From NCBI GenBank assembly GCA_963747835.1, contig CAVVGO010000005.1, forward strand, positions 868,001 through 932,000: 64,000 bases of DNA, written 5' to 3'. The translations under genes and the position numbers were made by a program. The stretch comes from JAJPKK01 sp963747835 (GTDB taxonomy: Bacteria > Pseudomonadota > Alphaproteobacteria > Rhizobiales > Xanthobacteraceae). The notes under the pieces are model-generated. The model had not been told where the DNA came from, did not search any database, and saw nothing but the letters and a program-made list of their open reading frames with translations. Shown here one piece after another: positions 25,300 to 33,632 of the stretch. Each line of letters opens with the position of its first letter. The stretch's first letter is position 1.

Positions 25300-27342
25300 C
25301 TATTGGCGCGCGTTCGGTCTTCCGGCCGACGGCAGCGCCGCAGCGATGGAACCGACGAGCTCGAACACCTCGACTTCTTGCTGCCGGCCCTTGACCGTGA
25401 TGGCGCCGCGCGCCGCGACGACGATGTCGCCTTTGGCGGCCCTTGCGGTTGCCGCACTGATAAGAATATCGGTGCCCAGCGCCTTGTTCGCCTCTTCGAG
25501 CCTGGAGGCCACGTTCACTTCGTCGCCCATGACCGTGTAATCGAACCGCCGCTCAGTGCCCATGTTGCCGATCACCACGCGCCCGGTATTGATACCGACC
25601 CGCATTTCGAGACACGGCCGGCCTTGTGCATTCCACTTTGCATGAAGCAAACGCAGCGTCGAGCGCATATCGATTGAGGCGAGACAGGCATTGCGGGCGT
25701 GGTGCGGATCGGCAAGCGGCGCGCCGAACACCGCCATTAGGCTGTCGCCGATGTACTTGTCGAGCATGCCACGATGCGCGAGGACGACATCGGTCATGGC
25801 TGTGAAGAACTCGTTCATCACGGCGACGAGCTCGGGCGCCGACAGCCGCTCGGCGACCGCGCTGAAATCGCGAACGTCCGCGAACAGCACCGTGAGTTCC
25901 CGCTCCTCGCCGCCGAGGCGCAGCGCGTCGGGCGACCGACACAGCTCGTCGACGACGTCTGCATGCAAGTAGCGCGAAAACGCGCTGCGGATCCAGCGCT
26001 CGCGCCGCCACTCGATGGCATACTTGCCGGCGAGGATCAGGAGGAAGGTCATCGCGATGGTCGCCGCCGGAAAAGTGAAATTGAGCCACAGGCCGAAACG
26101 GTCGAAGGCCAGTTGGTCGCCCAGCGCTGTGGCAAGGAGAAGCGCCGCCGCAACGAGCCCGCCTGCGAGAGCGCCGCGATGCGCCGCAATCCCGATGCCC
26201 AGCGCGCCGAGGAAGATCGCCACCGCGTCGAGCACCGCCGTACGATTGTCGTGGCGGAGAAAGTCGGCGCCGAGCATGTTGGCAATCAGGGTTGCATGGC
26301 GTTCGACGCCGGGCACGGCAGGAGCATAGGGCGACGGGAACACATCGCCGAGCCCCTTCGCCGTCGCGCCGATCAAAACGATTTTGCCGGCAAACGCCTG
26401 CGGCGAAACACGATCGCTGAGCGCGTCAGCGAAGCCGACGCGCTCAAAGGAGCCCTGCGGGTAATAATTTACGACCAGGCGCATGCCGTCGTCGGTCGGG
26501 ATGCGCAGCGCCCCAAGATCAATGCCCTGACCCACATCGACCACGACGTTCGTCGCTTCTATCCCGAGGAAAGTGCGGGCCGCCTCGAGCGACAAGGACG
26601 GCAGATAGGCGCTGCCGTAGCGCAGGACCGGATAATCGTAGTGATAAGTCCCGCCTGGATCAGGCACCGTTGTGACGTGGCCCAACGTGCTGGCCCGCAA
26701 CAACGGCTCGATCGGCAGCTCGACACCGCGCGCCTCCGGCAGGTAGTCCGGGCCGTCGCCGCGCGTCCGCTTGTATTCGGCTTTTTCGAGGGCGGCGGGC
26801 AAAGGCGGCGCCCCGCCGATCGCGTTGGAGCCGCCTAGATCGATGACGTACGGAATGACCGTCGTACCCGCGCGCCCGATTGCGGCGGCGAAAGCGGCGT
26901 CGGGGGCGTCGGCGAAGGCGAGATCGGCAAGCGCGGATTCGAGCAGGGCCTTGTCCGCGGAACCGAGCCGTTTTCGCAACGGCGCCATTGCTGCATCGAT
27001 TGCGCCGAGCTGCGCCGCGATCGGGGGGGGCTGCGGTTCAGACAGCAGCAAATCGAAGACGACAACCTTGGCGCCGGCCGCGGCGAGTTGGTCCAGGAGA
27101 CGGGCGAACACCGTACGTGGCCACGGCCATCGGCCGATCGCCGCAATACTGGGATCGTCGATGCCGATGACGACCACGGGAGCGCGCTTCGGCGGCATCG
27201 ACCGCAAACGAAAACGCAGGTCGAGCGAGAGGCTTTCGAGCCTCAACGGCAGGCCGAGGTCGGCGGTGGCGAGCAGCCCGGTCACCATCACGACCGCGAC
27301 GCCAAGTCCCACCAATGGCTCCCAGGCACGCGGCAGCCCCAC
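25300..27342 (-). CDS. CHASE2-domain class III adenylate/guanylate cyclase
   Basis: A 680-residue membrane receptor cyclase making cAMP (or cGMP). It starts with GTG at 27342, 12 bases after the fecR-like stop. One N-terminal helix precedes the extracytoplasmic CHASE2 domain (about residues 35-370; VVVIGIDDPSIAAIGRWPWP, GKIVLIGATAKGLGDVFPSP). Three membrane helices follow (about 380-450). The cyclase domain (about 490-660) has LTVLFADVRDFSAVAERLS, MLDKYIGDSLMAVFGAP and GNMGTERRFDYTVMGDEVNV, including both metal Asp residues. CHASE2 senses an unknown periplasmic cue, and the FecR-like partner upstream probably contributes to sensing. Confidence 0.94.
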   Translation of the reverse strand: MGLPRAWEPLVGLGVAVVMVTGLLATADLGLPLRLESLSLDLRFRLRSMPPKRAPVVVIGIDDPSIAAIGRWPWPRTVFARLLDQLAAAGAKVVVFDLLLSEPQPPPIAAQLGAIDAAMAPLRKRLGSADKALLESALADLAFADAPDAAFAAAIGRAGTTVIPYVIDLGGSNAIGGAPPLPAALEKAEYKRTRGDGPDYLPEARGVELPIEPLLRASTLGHVTTVPDPGGTYHYDYPVLRYGSAYLPSLSLEAARTFLGIEATNVVVDVGQGIDLGALRIPTDDGMRLVVNYYPQGSFERVGFADALSDRVSPQAFAGKIVLIGATAKGLGDVFPSPYAPAVPGVERHATLIANMLGADFLRHDNRTAVLDAVAIFLGALGIGIAAHRGALAGGLVAAALLLATALGDQLAFDRFGLWLNFTFPAATIAMTFLLILAGKYAIEWRRERWIRSAFSRYLHADVVDELCRSPDALRLGGEERELTVLFADVRDFSAVAERLSAPELVAVMNEFFTAMTDVVLAHRGMLDKYIGDSLMAVFGAPLADPHHARNACLASIDMRSTLRLLHAKWNAQGRPCLEMRVGINTGRVVIGNMGTERRFDYTVMGDEVNVASRLEEANKALGTDILISAATARAAKGDIVVAARGAITVKGRQQEVEVFELVGSIAAALPSAGRPNARQ

Positions 27343-27354
27343 GTTTCGATCTCT

Positions 27355-28014
27355 CTAGCGGATGCGGGTCGCCGCGATGAATAAGTCGATTTTCGGCTTC
27401 TTCCAGCGCACGACCGGCGTGTGGGACGCGGTATCGCTGAAAGTAACGCCTTGGCCGGCCTTCAGCACCACGTGATCGCCGGCATATTTGCCGGTACCGG
27501 ACGCCCGAACCCTTCCCTGCGCCACGAAAATCTGGGTCATGCCCGAGTCGAATTGCTCGATCCAATCGGTGCCGCGGACCGCTGCCACCATGGAAAGAGT
27601 TTCGATCTTGAATTGGAAGCCGCCTTTGGCCCTCGCTACCACCGCCCGCACATAACCGCTGAGCAGGGAGAGCGTCGTGGAAAACGGCCCCGCCTCGGAT
27701 TTCATTTGCAGGTGGTCGAGCTTGACGCCGCTGTCGGCTCCAAGCGACAGCGTCGACCCATCGCTCAGCGATAGCTTGATCCGCGATTGGGGTCCGGTAT
27801 GGACGATGTCGCCTTCATGAATCTCAGCGTTGAGCGTGAGCGCTGTCGCCGTCCCGCCATCGTCGCTCTGGACCGAGCCACTTCCGCTCAACGCCGAGAC
27901 GGTCCCGATCGTCGGGCCCGCGGCCAAGGCCGCCACGCTCCACGTCGCCACGGTCCATGTCGCCGGTATTACGGCAACAGCCATGCATATCGCTTGCCGA
28001 CGAAAGGTTCCCAT
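27355..28014 (-). CDS. FecR-domain periplasmic protein
   Basis: A 219-residue exported protein. The ATG at 28014 is chosen because gagggg lies 6 bases before it and a signal peptide follows (ICMAVAVIPATWTVATWSVA). The FecR domain is clear: LNAEIHEGDIVHTGPQSRIK, LSDGSTLSLGADSGVKLDHL, then SGYVRAVVARAKGGFQFKIE and TLSMVAAVRGTDWIEQF. FecR domains transduce periplasmic signals; here the protein has no membrane anchor. Its stop lies 12 bases before the cyclase start. FecR/CHASE2-cyclase pairs recur in Hyphomicrobiales, so it is probably an accessory sensor of the cyclase. Confidence 0.9.
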   Translation of the reverse strand: MGTFRRQAICMAVAVIPATWTVATWSVAALAAGPTIGTVSALSGSGSVQSDDGGTATALTLNAEIHEGDIVHTGPQSRIKLSLSDGSTLSLGADSGVKLDHLQMKSEAGPFSTTLSLLSGYVRAVVARAKGGFQFKIETLSMVAAVRGTDWIEQFDSGMTQIFVAQGRVRASGTGKYAGDHVVLKAGQGVTFSDTASHTPVVRWKKPKIDLFIAATRIR

Positions 28015-28354
28015 CGCTGCCCCTCCTCGAGGCACGTGCGCAGCGTCCGGCGATGCACGGCGCCAAAATAATAGCGTGTTTCGGCGAAATGGGAACGGTC
28101 AGGGAAAGCCATGTGATCGTGTCCATAGGACGTGCCTTGTCCGCGGCGCTTGTCCTCGATGCCTGACGGGGCGGCCTCCGGTCCTCAGCGGAGCATTGCC
28201 GGCCCTGTTGAACGCATCATTCTCTGTGCGCGCAATCGGGCCGGCGCGAGGCGCTACCAGCAGCGCGAGGCGCCACTCGTTGCGTCGCGTGGCGCCGAAG
28301 GCATAAGCTGCGGCTCGGAAGCGGGGAGAATCCGGTTTTAAACGGGAGGACGTC
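28015..28354. promoter_or_regulatory. Divergent intergenic region between fecR-like and MBL genes
   Basis: About 340 bases with no gene. It must carry the leftward promoter of the FecR/cyclase operon and the rightward promoter of the metallo-beta-lactamase-fold gene. An AT-rich patch (aaaataatagcg near 28064-28075) is the best promoter candidate. Nothing else is recognised. Confidence 0.4.
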
Positions 28355-29269
28355 ATGAGAACAAGGATGGCTGGCGCGTTGGCGATTTTCGCCTCGTGCG
28401 CGTTCATCGGCGCCGCGGGTGCTCAGGAACTCGGTCCGCAGGTCAAGAAGCTCGCCGATGGCGTCTACGTCCACACCGGAAGGGGTTTCGAGTCGAACAG
28501 CGGGATCATCCTTACCCAGGATGGTGTCATCGTGATCGATACCGGACAAAACCCGTATAAATCTCGCAATATCTGGGCGACAGTCCGAAACCTCACCTCA
28601 ATGCCGGTGCGTCTCGTCATCAACACCGAGCCGCATGCGGATCATACGACCGGAAACTTCATGTTCTCGCCGCCGGCGGTGGTCATCGCGGCCGCGGGGG
28701 CGGGCGAGTCGATGCGTGCCGCCGAGCGCAATGCGCCGGATCGCATCCAGCGGCTCGCCGCGGTATCTCCGGAATACAGAGTGGCTCTCGAAGGCTACCG
28801 GTTCGTCACGCCGCACATCGAGTATCACGACAGAATGAGCATCAATCTCGGAGGGCGAACCCTCGAGCTGATCTATCTCAAGGGCGTACACAGCGAAGCC
28901 GACACTGCCGTGTGGCTGCCCAATGAGCGCGTGCTGTTCTCGGCGTCCGCTTTCGTCGTCGACCAGATCAACATATTGCGTCCCTTCGTCACCATTCCGG
29001 ACATCCTGGCCGCCGGCAACTTGATGAAGGCGCTGAACCCCGACCATGTGGTTCCGGGGCACGGCACGCCCGGCACGGTGAAGATCTTCGAGGACGGCGA
29101 GAGGTATTATGCGCTGCTGCTCGATCGGGTCGGTGCGATGGTGAAGGCGGGCAAGTCGCTCGACGACATAAAGAAGGACGTAAAGATGCCCGAGTATTCG
29201 GGCTGGGGCAGCCAGGAGCGTTTCCCCACCAACGTCGAGGCGGCCTACAAGGCCGTCACCGGGAAATAG
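28355..29269 (+). CDS. Secreted metallo-beta-lactamase-fold hydrolase (quinoprotein-relay/SoxH-like)
   Basis: A 304-residue exported protein with a signal peptide (GALAIFASCAFIGAAGAQE). MBL-fold landmarks are GVYVHTGRGFESNSGIILTQ, DGVIVIDTGQNPYKSR, a metal motif NTEPHADHTTGNFMF, YLKGVHSEADTAVWLP with the later His and Asp, and NPDHVVPGHGTPG with the last His. The first metal position of HxHxDH is Glu (EPHADH), a notable departure seen also as Gln in some B3-like enzymes. The substrate is unknown; relatives occur beside PQQ dehydrogenases and alkyl-sulfatase-like proteins. Start is ATG at 28355 after gggagga. Confidence 0.85.
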   Translation: MRTRMAGALAIFASCAFIGAAGAQELGPQVKKLADGVYVHTGRGFESNSGIILTQDGVIVIDTGQNPYKSRNIWATVRNLTSMPVRLVINTEPHADHTTGNFMFSPPAVVIAAAGAGESMRAAERNAPDRIQRLAAVSPEYRVALEGYRFVTPHIEYHDRMSINLGGRTLELIYLKGVHSEADTAVWLPNERVLFSASAFVVDQINILRPFVTIPDILAAGNLMKALNPDHVVPGHGTPGTVKIFEDGERYYALLLDRVGAMVKAGKSLDDIKKDVKMPEYSGWGSQERFPTNVEAAYKAVTGK

Positions 29270-29489
29270 CCGGACCGACCGCAGATAGCCGCCATGTTCG
29301 GCCCCGGTCTTGCGCTACCGCACGCGCAAGCCCCACGTATCCTTATGCGCGGCGTTCTTCGCGGTCCGCAGCATCGGATGGGGCTGCGATATATAGCTGA
29401 AGCGAAGACAGGCGGTCCTCAGGAAATAACTGCGCCTACACATCGATGGAACGAGGATTACGGCTCGCTTCGCCAATTGAGCAAGCGAG

Positions 29490-29660
29490 CATTTGACCCT
29501 CTTGGTGATCGGCCACGGTCGCGTCAATGCGTTGTCATGCACCGTAATCTCGTCGCGGAGGAGGTCTTGTCGGCCGTCTCGAGAAATCCGCCCCTTGAAG
29601 ACGGTCTTGCCGTCCTTGTGAGGCGGCAGGCCGCTGGCGTCGTAGACGCGATTGCGGCCT
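29490..29660 (-). pseudogene. Fragment of an exported-hypothetical-protein family
   Basis: A minus-strand stretch reads NRVYDASGLPPHKDGKTVFK, GRISRDGRQDLLRDEITVHD and NALTRPWPITKRVK. This resembles the conserved late part (…DEITxxDxALTRPWTVTK…) of a family of secreted proteins of unknown function common in soil alphaproteobacteria. No start, signal peptide or plausible C-terminus is attached, so it looks like a relic. The surrounding 29,270-29,799 holds nothing else. Confidence 0.45.
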
Positions 29661-29799
29661 CGGCGGGAGGCTGAGCGCTGGATGCTCTGGATACTCACCG
29701 CATGCTATGCTTTGCTTCTCGACCCCTCTCGCGGGGGAGCCCGCGTGCCCTGATTTTGCCACCCGCGGTTTCTCCGCCGAACGTCCGAAGGACCCACCA

Positions 29800-30318
29800 A
29801 TGACCATCTCCCTCTACAAGGCATCGGCCCCCATTTTCGTGCAATTCCTCACCAGCTTGTCGGCGGTGCTGGACAAAGCCGCCGCCCACGCCGAAGCCAA
29901 GAAGATCGATCCTGCGGTGCTGTTGAACACGCGGCTCACCCCAGACATGTACCCGCTGTTGCGCCAGGTGCGCGAGGCGACCACCCATGCCGCGAGCGCG
30001 TGCGGACGCCTCGCCGGCGCCGACCTGCCAACCTTCACCAATACGGAGGCGAGCATCCCCGACCTCAAGGAACGCATCGCCAAGACGATCGATTTCGTCA
30101 AGGGTTTGAATCCGGCCCAGATCGATGGCACCGAAGACAAGGAGATCACGTTTAAATTCCCCAGCGGCGCCGAGCGCAAGTTCACCGGACAATCTCTGCT
30201 GCTGAATTTCTCCCTGCCGAACTTCTATTTTCATTACACCACCGCCTACGACATCCTGCGCCATTGCGGCGTCGAGCTCGGCAAGCGCGACTTCATGGGC
30301 ACGCCGGTGACGTTGTGA
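29800..30318 (+). CDS. DUF1993 family protein
   Basis: A 172-residue soluble protein of four-helix DinB-like type: MTISLYKASAPIFVQFLTSL, LLNTRLTPDMYPLLRQVREA, IAKTIDFVKGLNP and the ending LPNFYFHYTTAYDILRHCGV followed by GKRDFMG, all typical of DUF1993. The three conserved metal-binding residues of DinB proteins are not obviously present. The start at 29800 begins the conserved region. The function is unknown. It stands alone. Confidence 0.88.
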   Translation: MTISLYKASAPIFVQFLTSLSAVLDKAAAHAEAKKIDPAVLLNTRLTPDMYPLLRQVREATTHAASACGRLAGADLPTFTNTEASIPDLKERIAKTIDFVKGLNPAQIDGTEDKEITFKFPSGAERKFTGQSLLLNFSLPNFYFHYTTAYDILRHCGVELGKRDFMGTPVTL

Positions 30319-30450
30319 GCCGCGGCGGCGCGCGATCCGCCGAGATGCCGCGGGGCCGGCGGGGGGCCGTATTCGCGCGATCGTCAGGCCGTGACGGAGC
30401 CCGCCAAAGCGGGCGTCGAGCTAACCAAGCCATCTGATTCGAGGAACCAT

Positions 30451-30573
30451 ATGCAGAAGAATGCCAGCAAGAAGAAAGAGAAATGTAAAAATTGCGAAGG
30501 CAAGGGCACTCTTAAGAAGGGAGACAGGGTCGAGAGGTGTCAGCGGTGCGATGGGACCGGGATCAAGCGGTGA
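30451..30573 (+). CDS. Tiny zinc-ribbon protein with DnaJ-type CxxCxGxG motifs
   Basis: A 40-residue lysine-rich protein: MQKNASKKKEKCKNCEGKG, then CQRCDGTGIKR. The two CxxCxGxG motifs match half of the DnaJ central zinc-binding domain and are enough for one zinc ion. The ATG at 30451 is preceded by gagga at good spacing; the frame is open 20 codons further upstream without a ribosome-binding site. Stand-alone minis of this kind may bind nucleic acid or unfolded protein, but no function is known. It is too short for most gene callers. Confidence 0.6.
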   Translation: MQKNASKKKEKCKNCEGKGTLKKGDRVERCQRCDGTGIKR

Positions 30574-30657
30574 AATCAACCCCCCACGGTCCTGATCGCC
30601 GCCAGCCGGGAGTTCAGCGGCAGGTCAATTTGATCAGCAAAATCAGCGTCAGGAAAA

Positions 30658-30912
30658 ATGATGGGCAGTGACGACAAGAAAGTCAAAACTAACCCCGAAA
30701 TCAAAGCTAACCCCGCGCCGAAGAAAGGGGCTCCTGCGGAAAGCAAGAGCGCTACGGCTGCGGACGCATCCAAATCAGACGGCGGCGAGACCGCCGCCGC
30801 CTCACCCGCCGGCTATAGCAGGGGCGAGGGCCAAAAACCTGTTACCAAGGTCTATAAGGATAACTGGAACGCGATCTTCGCCAAGGACAAGAACAAGAAG
30901 AAGAGGCGATAA
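30658..30912 (+). CDS. Small lysine-rich hypothetical protein
   Basis: An 84-residue highly charged, low-complexity protein with a Lys/Ala/Pro-rich N-terminal half (KVKTNPEIKANPAPKKGAPA) and a conserved-looking end VYKDNWNAIFAKDKNKKKRR. The start at 30658 (ATGATG) has an aggaaaa site. Disordered, possibly nucleic-acid-associated; no family is recognised. It follows the zinc-ribbon mini-protein by 84 bases and may share its transcript. Confidence 0.5.
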   Translation: MMGSDDKKVKTNPEIKANPAPKKGAPAESKSATAADASKSDGGETAAASPAGYSRGEGQKPVTKVYKDNWNAIFAKDKNKKKRR

Positions 30913-31009
30913 TCCTCACCGTGCAACAGGTGCAGGGCGTCTCCATCGGCAGGTATCGCGCGATCTTCGCAATAACTGCACAATGGGAGCCCCACGACTA
31001 TGGCAGGCC

Positions 31010-31565
31010 TCACGGACGAGGCCCCTCGGCAGGAAGCCCAGCGGTTCGCAGGGCGTCGCGCATCTTGTTGCGATAGGACGGCGCGAAGCACCACATTTTG
31101 TAATAGGCGTCCGCCTCGCGGATCGTCAGTCCGGGCCTCATCTTCAATAAAGTCGCCACGTGCGCCCTGGCTTCTTCGGCCCGGTCAAGGAACGGCAACG
31201 TATACGCCATGTGGAGATGGCTGAGCCACAGCTGCTCGACATAGGATTGGCGAAACGCATCAAACGCCAGCCGATAGTCTTCGCGCGCCCAGGCTCGTTT
31301 TGCGATTGCCCACCACCACCAGCGGGGCGTGCTGGGAGCAGTCAAGGCGATCCCCCTTTCGGCGAGCGAAACGCCTTCGTCCCAAAAACCCGAATAGGCC
31401 ATAAGGTTGCCGAGCGGACCGAGATTTTGCGGATCATCCGGTTGAGCGCATTCGCTCGCATCGCCTCAATTCGCAGCAGATCGGGTTGACACGCCATCCA
31501 GGCGGCACGGGCGACCAGCCCGCGGACAAATCCGTCATTCGGCGCAATCTCGACGGCCCGGTTTG
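31010..31565 (-). pseudogene. C-terminal TPR fragment of an adenylate-cyclase/regulator-type protein
   Basis: Read leftward from 31565: RANRAVEIAPNDGFVRGLVA, RAAWMACQPDLLRIEAMRAN, then after a one-base shift near 31438 DDPQNLGPLGNLMAYSGFWD, EGVSLAERGIALTAP, HLHMAYTLPFLDRAEEARAH and a final YRNKMRDALRTAGLPAEGP. This is the TPR tail seen in winged-helix or cyclase-linked TPR proteins. The upstream portion is missing and a stop (tga) lies just before it. With the truncation and frameshift it is a relic, ending where the patatin upstream region begins. Confidence 0.65.
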
Positions 31566-31707
31566 CGCGTCATCGCCCGCACGACGCCAATCTCCTGGAT
31601 TATGAAATTCTCCTGACATCCCGCGCCCCGTCGTTTGAGAATTATGTTCAATTGACGGAGGGCGAAATATCGTTATTCGATTGCGTGGCCGTCACGGCGT
31701 GCGAAAA

Positions 31708-32862
31708 ATGGAACATCGAGCGATGGATGCCGCGCGTAATACCTCTGCGCAGTCCGCCGATAGTCGCCCGAAGCACGACAATACGGTTCTTGTGCTTCAG
31801 GGCGGAGGGGCGCTCGGCGCCTATCAGGCGGGCGTGTACGAAGGACTGGTCGAAGCAGACATTGTTCCCACGTGGATCGCCGGCGTTTCGATCGGGGCCA
31901 TCAATGCCGCCTTGATCGCCGGCAACGCGCCGGACCGGCGGCTTGAGCGATTACGTGAATTTTGGGACCGCGTTTCGTCGATCGCACCCGTCACGCCGCT
32001 GGCGCTCTTCAGTCCCTTTCGCCCCTGGTTCAATTCCCTAAGCGCCACGGCCGCGATGACGTTTGGCGTACCAAGTTTTTACCGTCCTCGTTTGCCGCCG
32101 CCATTTTTTGCGTTTGACGGCAGTCGGGACGCGTTAAGTTTCTACCATACGGAACCGCTGAAGGTGACGCTCGAAGGCTTGGTCGATTTTGATCTTATCA
32201 ATCGGCGCGATGTCCGGCTTTCTCTCGGCGCGGTCAATGTGAAGACCGGCAACTCGGTTTACTTCGACAATCAGCAGGACCTCATCGGCCCTGATCACGT
32301 GCGTGCCAGCGGCGCACTGCCGCCGGGTTTCCCGCCGATCGAGATTGAGGGCGAGAGCTATTGGGATGGCGGTATCGTTTCCAACACACCGCTCTGGTAC
32401 GTGCTTGACAATTCTCCAAAAATGGATGCGCTCATCATTCAAGTCGATCTCTTCAATGCGGTTGGAGAGATTCCCCTTAAGCTCGATCACGTTCTCGAGC
32501 GCGAGAAGGACATCCAGTTTTCGAGCAAAACCCGTTTCAACACCAAACGCGTAAAGGAGCTTTCCGACGTGCGGGCCGCGCTGGGACGGTTACTGACCAA
32601 GCTCCCGCCTGCGCTTGCCGAAGATTCCGACGTCAAGATGCTGTCAAATGCATGCCAAGTGGGAAAGATCACGGTTGCTCATCTTATCAATCGCCGCTTG
32701 TCGCATTCCGCGCAGACCAAGGACTATGAGTTCTCGCGCGCAACGGTAAACGAATTATGGGCGGCGGGTCTTGACGATGTGCGTCGAGCAGTCGCCAACC
32801 CGGATTGGGCGGACCCGGAAGAATTGTGGGAGGGCATGCGCGTTTACGACCTTACCCGCTAA
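31708..32862 (+). CDS. Patatin-like phospholipase
   Basis: A 384-residue serine acyl-hydrolase. The oxyanion loop is VLVLQGGGALGAYQAGVYEG, the nucleophile elbow GVSIGAINAALIAG (Ser) and the Asp of the dyad SYWDGGIVSNTPLWYVLD. The C-terminal helical part (RVKELSDVRAALGRLLTKLP and later) matches the patatin group found beside acetoacetate decarboxylase and 3-hydroxybutyrate dehydrogenase in Hyphomicrobiales. No signal peptide. The start at 31708 follows gaaaa; an ATG at 31723 is possible. The next gene begins 29 bases after the stop. The genomic pairing suggests a role in storage-lipid or ketone-body metabolism. Confidence 0.9.
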   Translation: MEHRAMDAARNTSAQSADSRPKHDNTVLVLQGGGALGAYQAGVYEGLVEADIVPTWIAGVSIGAINAALIAGNAPDRRLERLREFWDRVSSIAPVTPLALFSPFRPWFNSLSATAAMTFGVPSFYRPRLPPPFFAFDGSRDALSFYHTEPLKVTLEGLVDFDLINRRDVRLSLGAVNVKTGNSVYFDNQQDLIGPDHVRASGALPPGFPPIEIEGESYWDGGIVSNTPLWYVLDNSPKMDALIIQVDLFNAVGEIPLKLDHVLEREKDIQFSSKTRFNTKRVKELSDVRAALGRLLTKLPPALAEDSDVKMLSNACQVGKITVAHLINRRLSHSAQTKDYEFSRATVNELWAAGLDDVRRAVANPDWADPEELWEGMRVYDLTR

Positions 32863-32891
32863 ATCTTTGATGTTTCAATCGGAGGTACACC

Positions 32892-33632
32892 GTGGACGAA
32901 TCTGAAGTCAAAGCCCGCGCCTTCGCAATGCCGCTGACGTCTCCGGCATTTCCTCCCGGCCCCTATCGGTTCGTCAATCGGGAATTTTTCATCATCACGT
33001 ATCGAACGGACCCGGATGCCTTGCGAGCGGTGATACCGGCCCCTCTGGAAATGACCGACCCGATCGTGAAGTATGAATTCATCCGAATGCCGGATTCAAC
33101 CGGCTTCGGCGACTACACCGAGAGCGGCCAGGTGATCCCCGTCAGCTTCCGAGGCCAACAGGGCGGCTATGTTCATGCGATGTACCTTGACGATGGGCCC
33201 CCAATCATCGGCGGTCGCGAGCTGTGGGGATTTCCAAAAAAGCTCGCATCGCCCAGTCTCCGCGTGGAAAAAGATTCGTTGCTCGGCGTTCTCCGCTACG
33301 GCCCGGTGCCGGTCGCCGTCGCGTCGATGGGATACAAACATCGCGCGCTGCCGCACGACAAGATATTGGCGTCGCTTTCATCCGCGAATTTCCTGTTGAA
33401 GATCATTCCACACGTCGATGGCAGCGCGCGCATTTGCGAGCTTGTGCGCTACTTTTGCGAGGATATTACCGTCAAGGGCGCCTGGGAGGGACCGGCCGCG
33501 CTGGAGTTGTTTCATCACGCGTTGGCGCCGGTCGCCACTCTGCCGGTGCTGGAGGTGGTCTCCGGCGTTCACATCCTGTCGGACCTCACCCTGGGATTGG
33601 GCACCGTCGTCTACGACTATCTTGCGAAGTGA
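32892..33632 (+). CDS. adc: Acetoacetate decarboxylase
   Basis: A 246-residue enzyme converting acetoacetate to acetone and CO2 through a Schiff base. The active-site region GGRELWGFPKKLASPSLRVE contains the adjacent Lys pair (catalytic plus pKa-tuning Lys). Also conserved are FFIITYRTDPDALRAVIPAP and YVHAMYLDDGPPIIGGRE. It starts with GTG at 32892 after a perfect ggaggt. Acetoacetate is a product of PHB breakdown, linking this gene to the patatin gene upstream and the PHB depolymerase at 51.9 kb. The group II intron begins within about 100 bases of its stop. Confidence 0.94.
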   Translation: MDESEVKARAFAMPLTSPAFPPGPYRFVNREFFIITYRTDPDALRAVIPAPLEMTDPIVKYEFIRMPDSTGFGDYTESGQVIPVSFRGQQGGYVHAMYLDDGPPIIGGRELWGFPKKLASPSLRVEKDSLLGVLRYGPVPVAVASMGYKHRALPHDKILASLSSANFLLKIIPHVDGSARICELVRYFCEDITVKGAWEGPAALELFHHALAPVATLPVLEVVSGVHILSDLTLGLGTVVYDYLAK

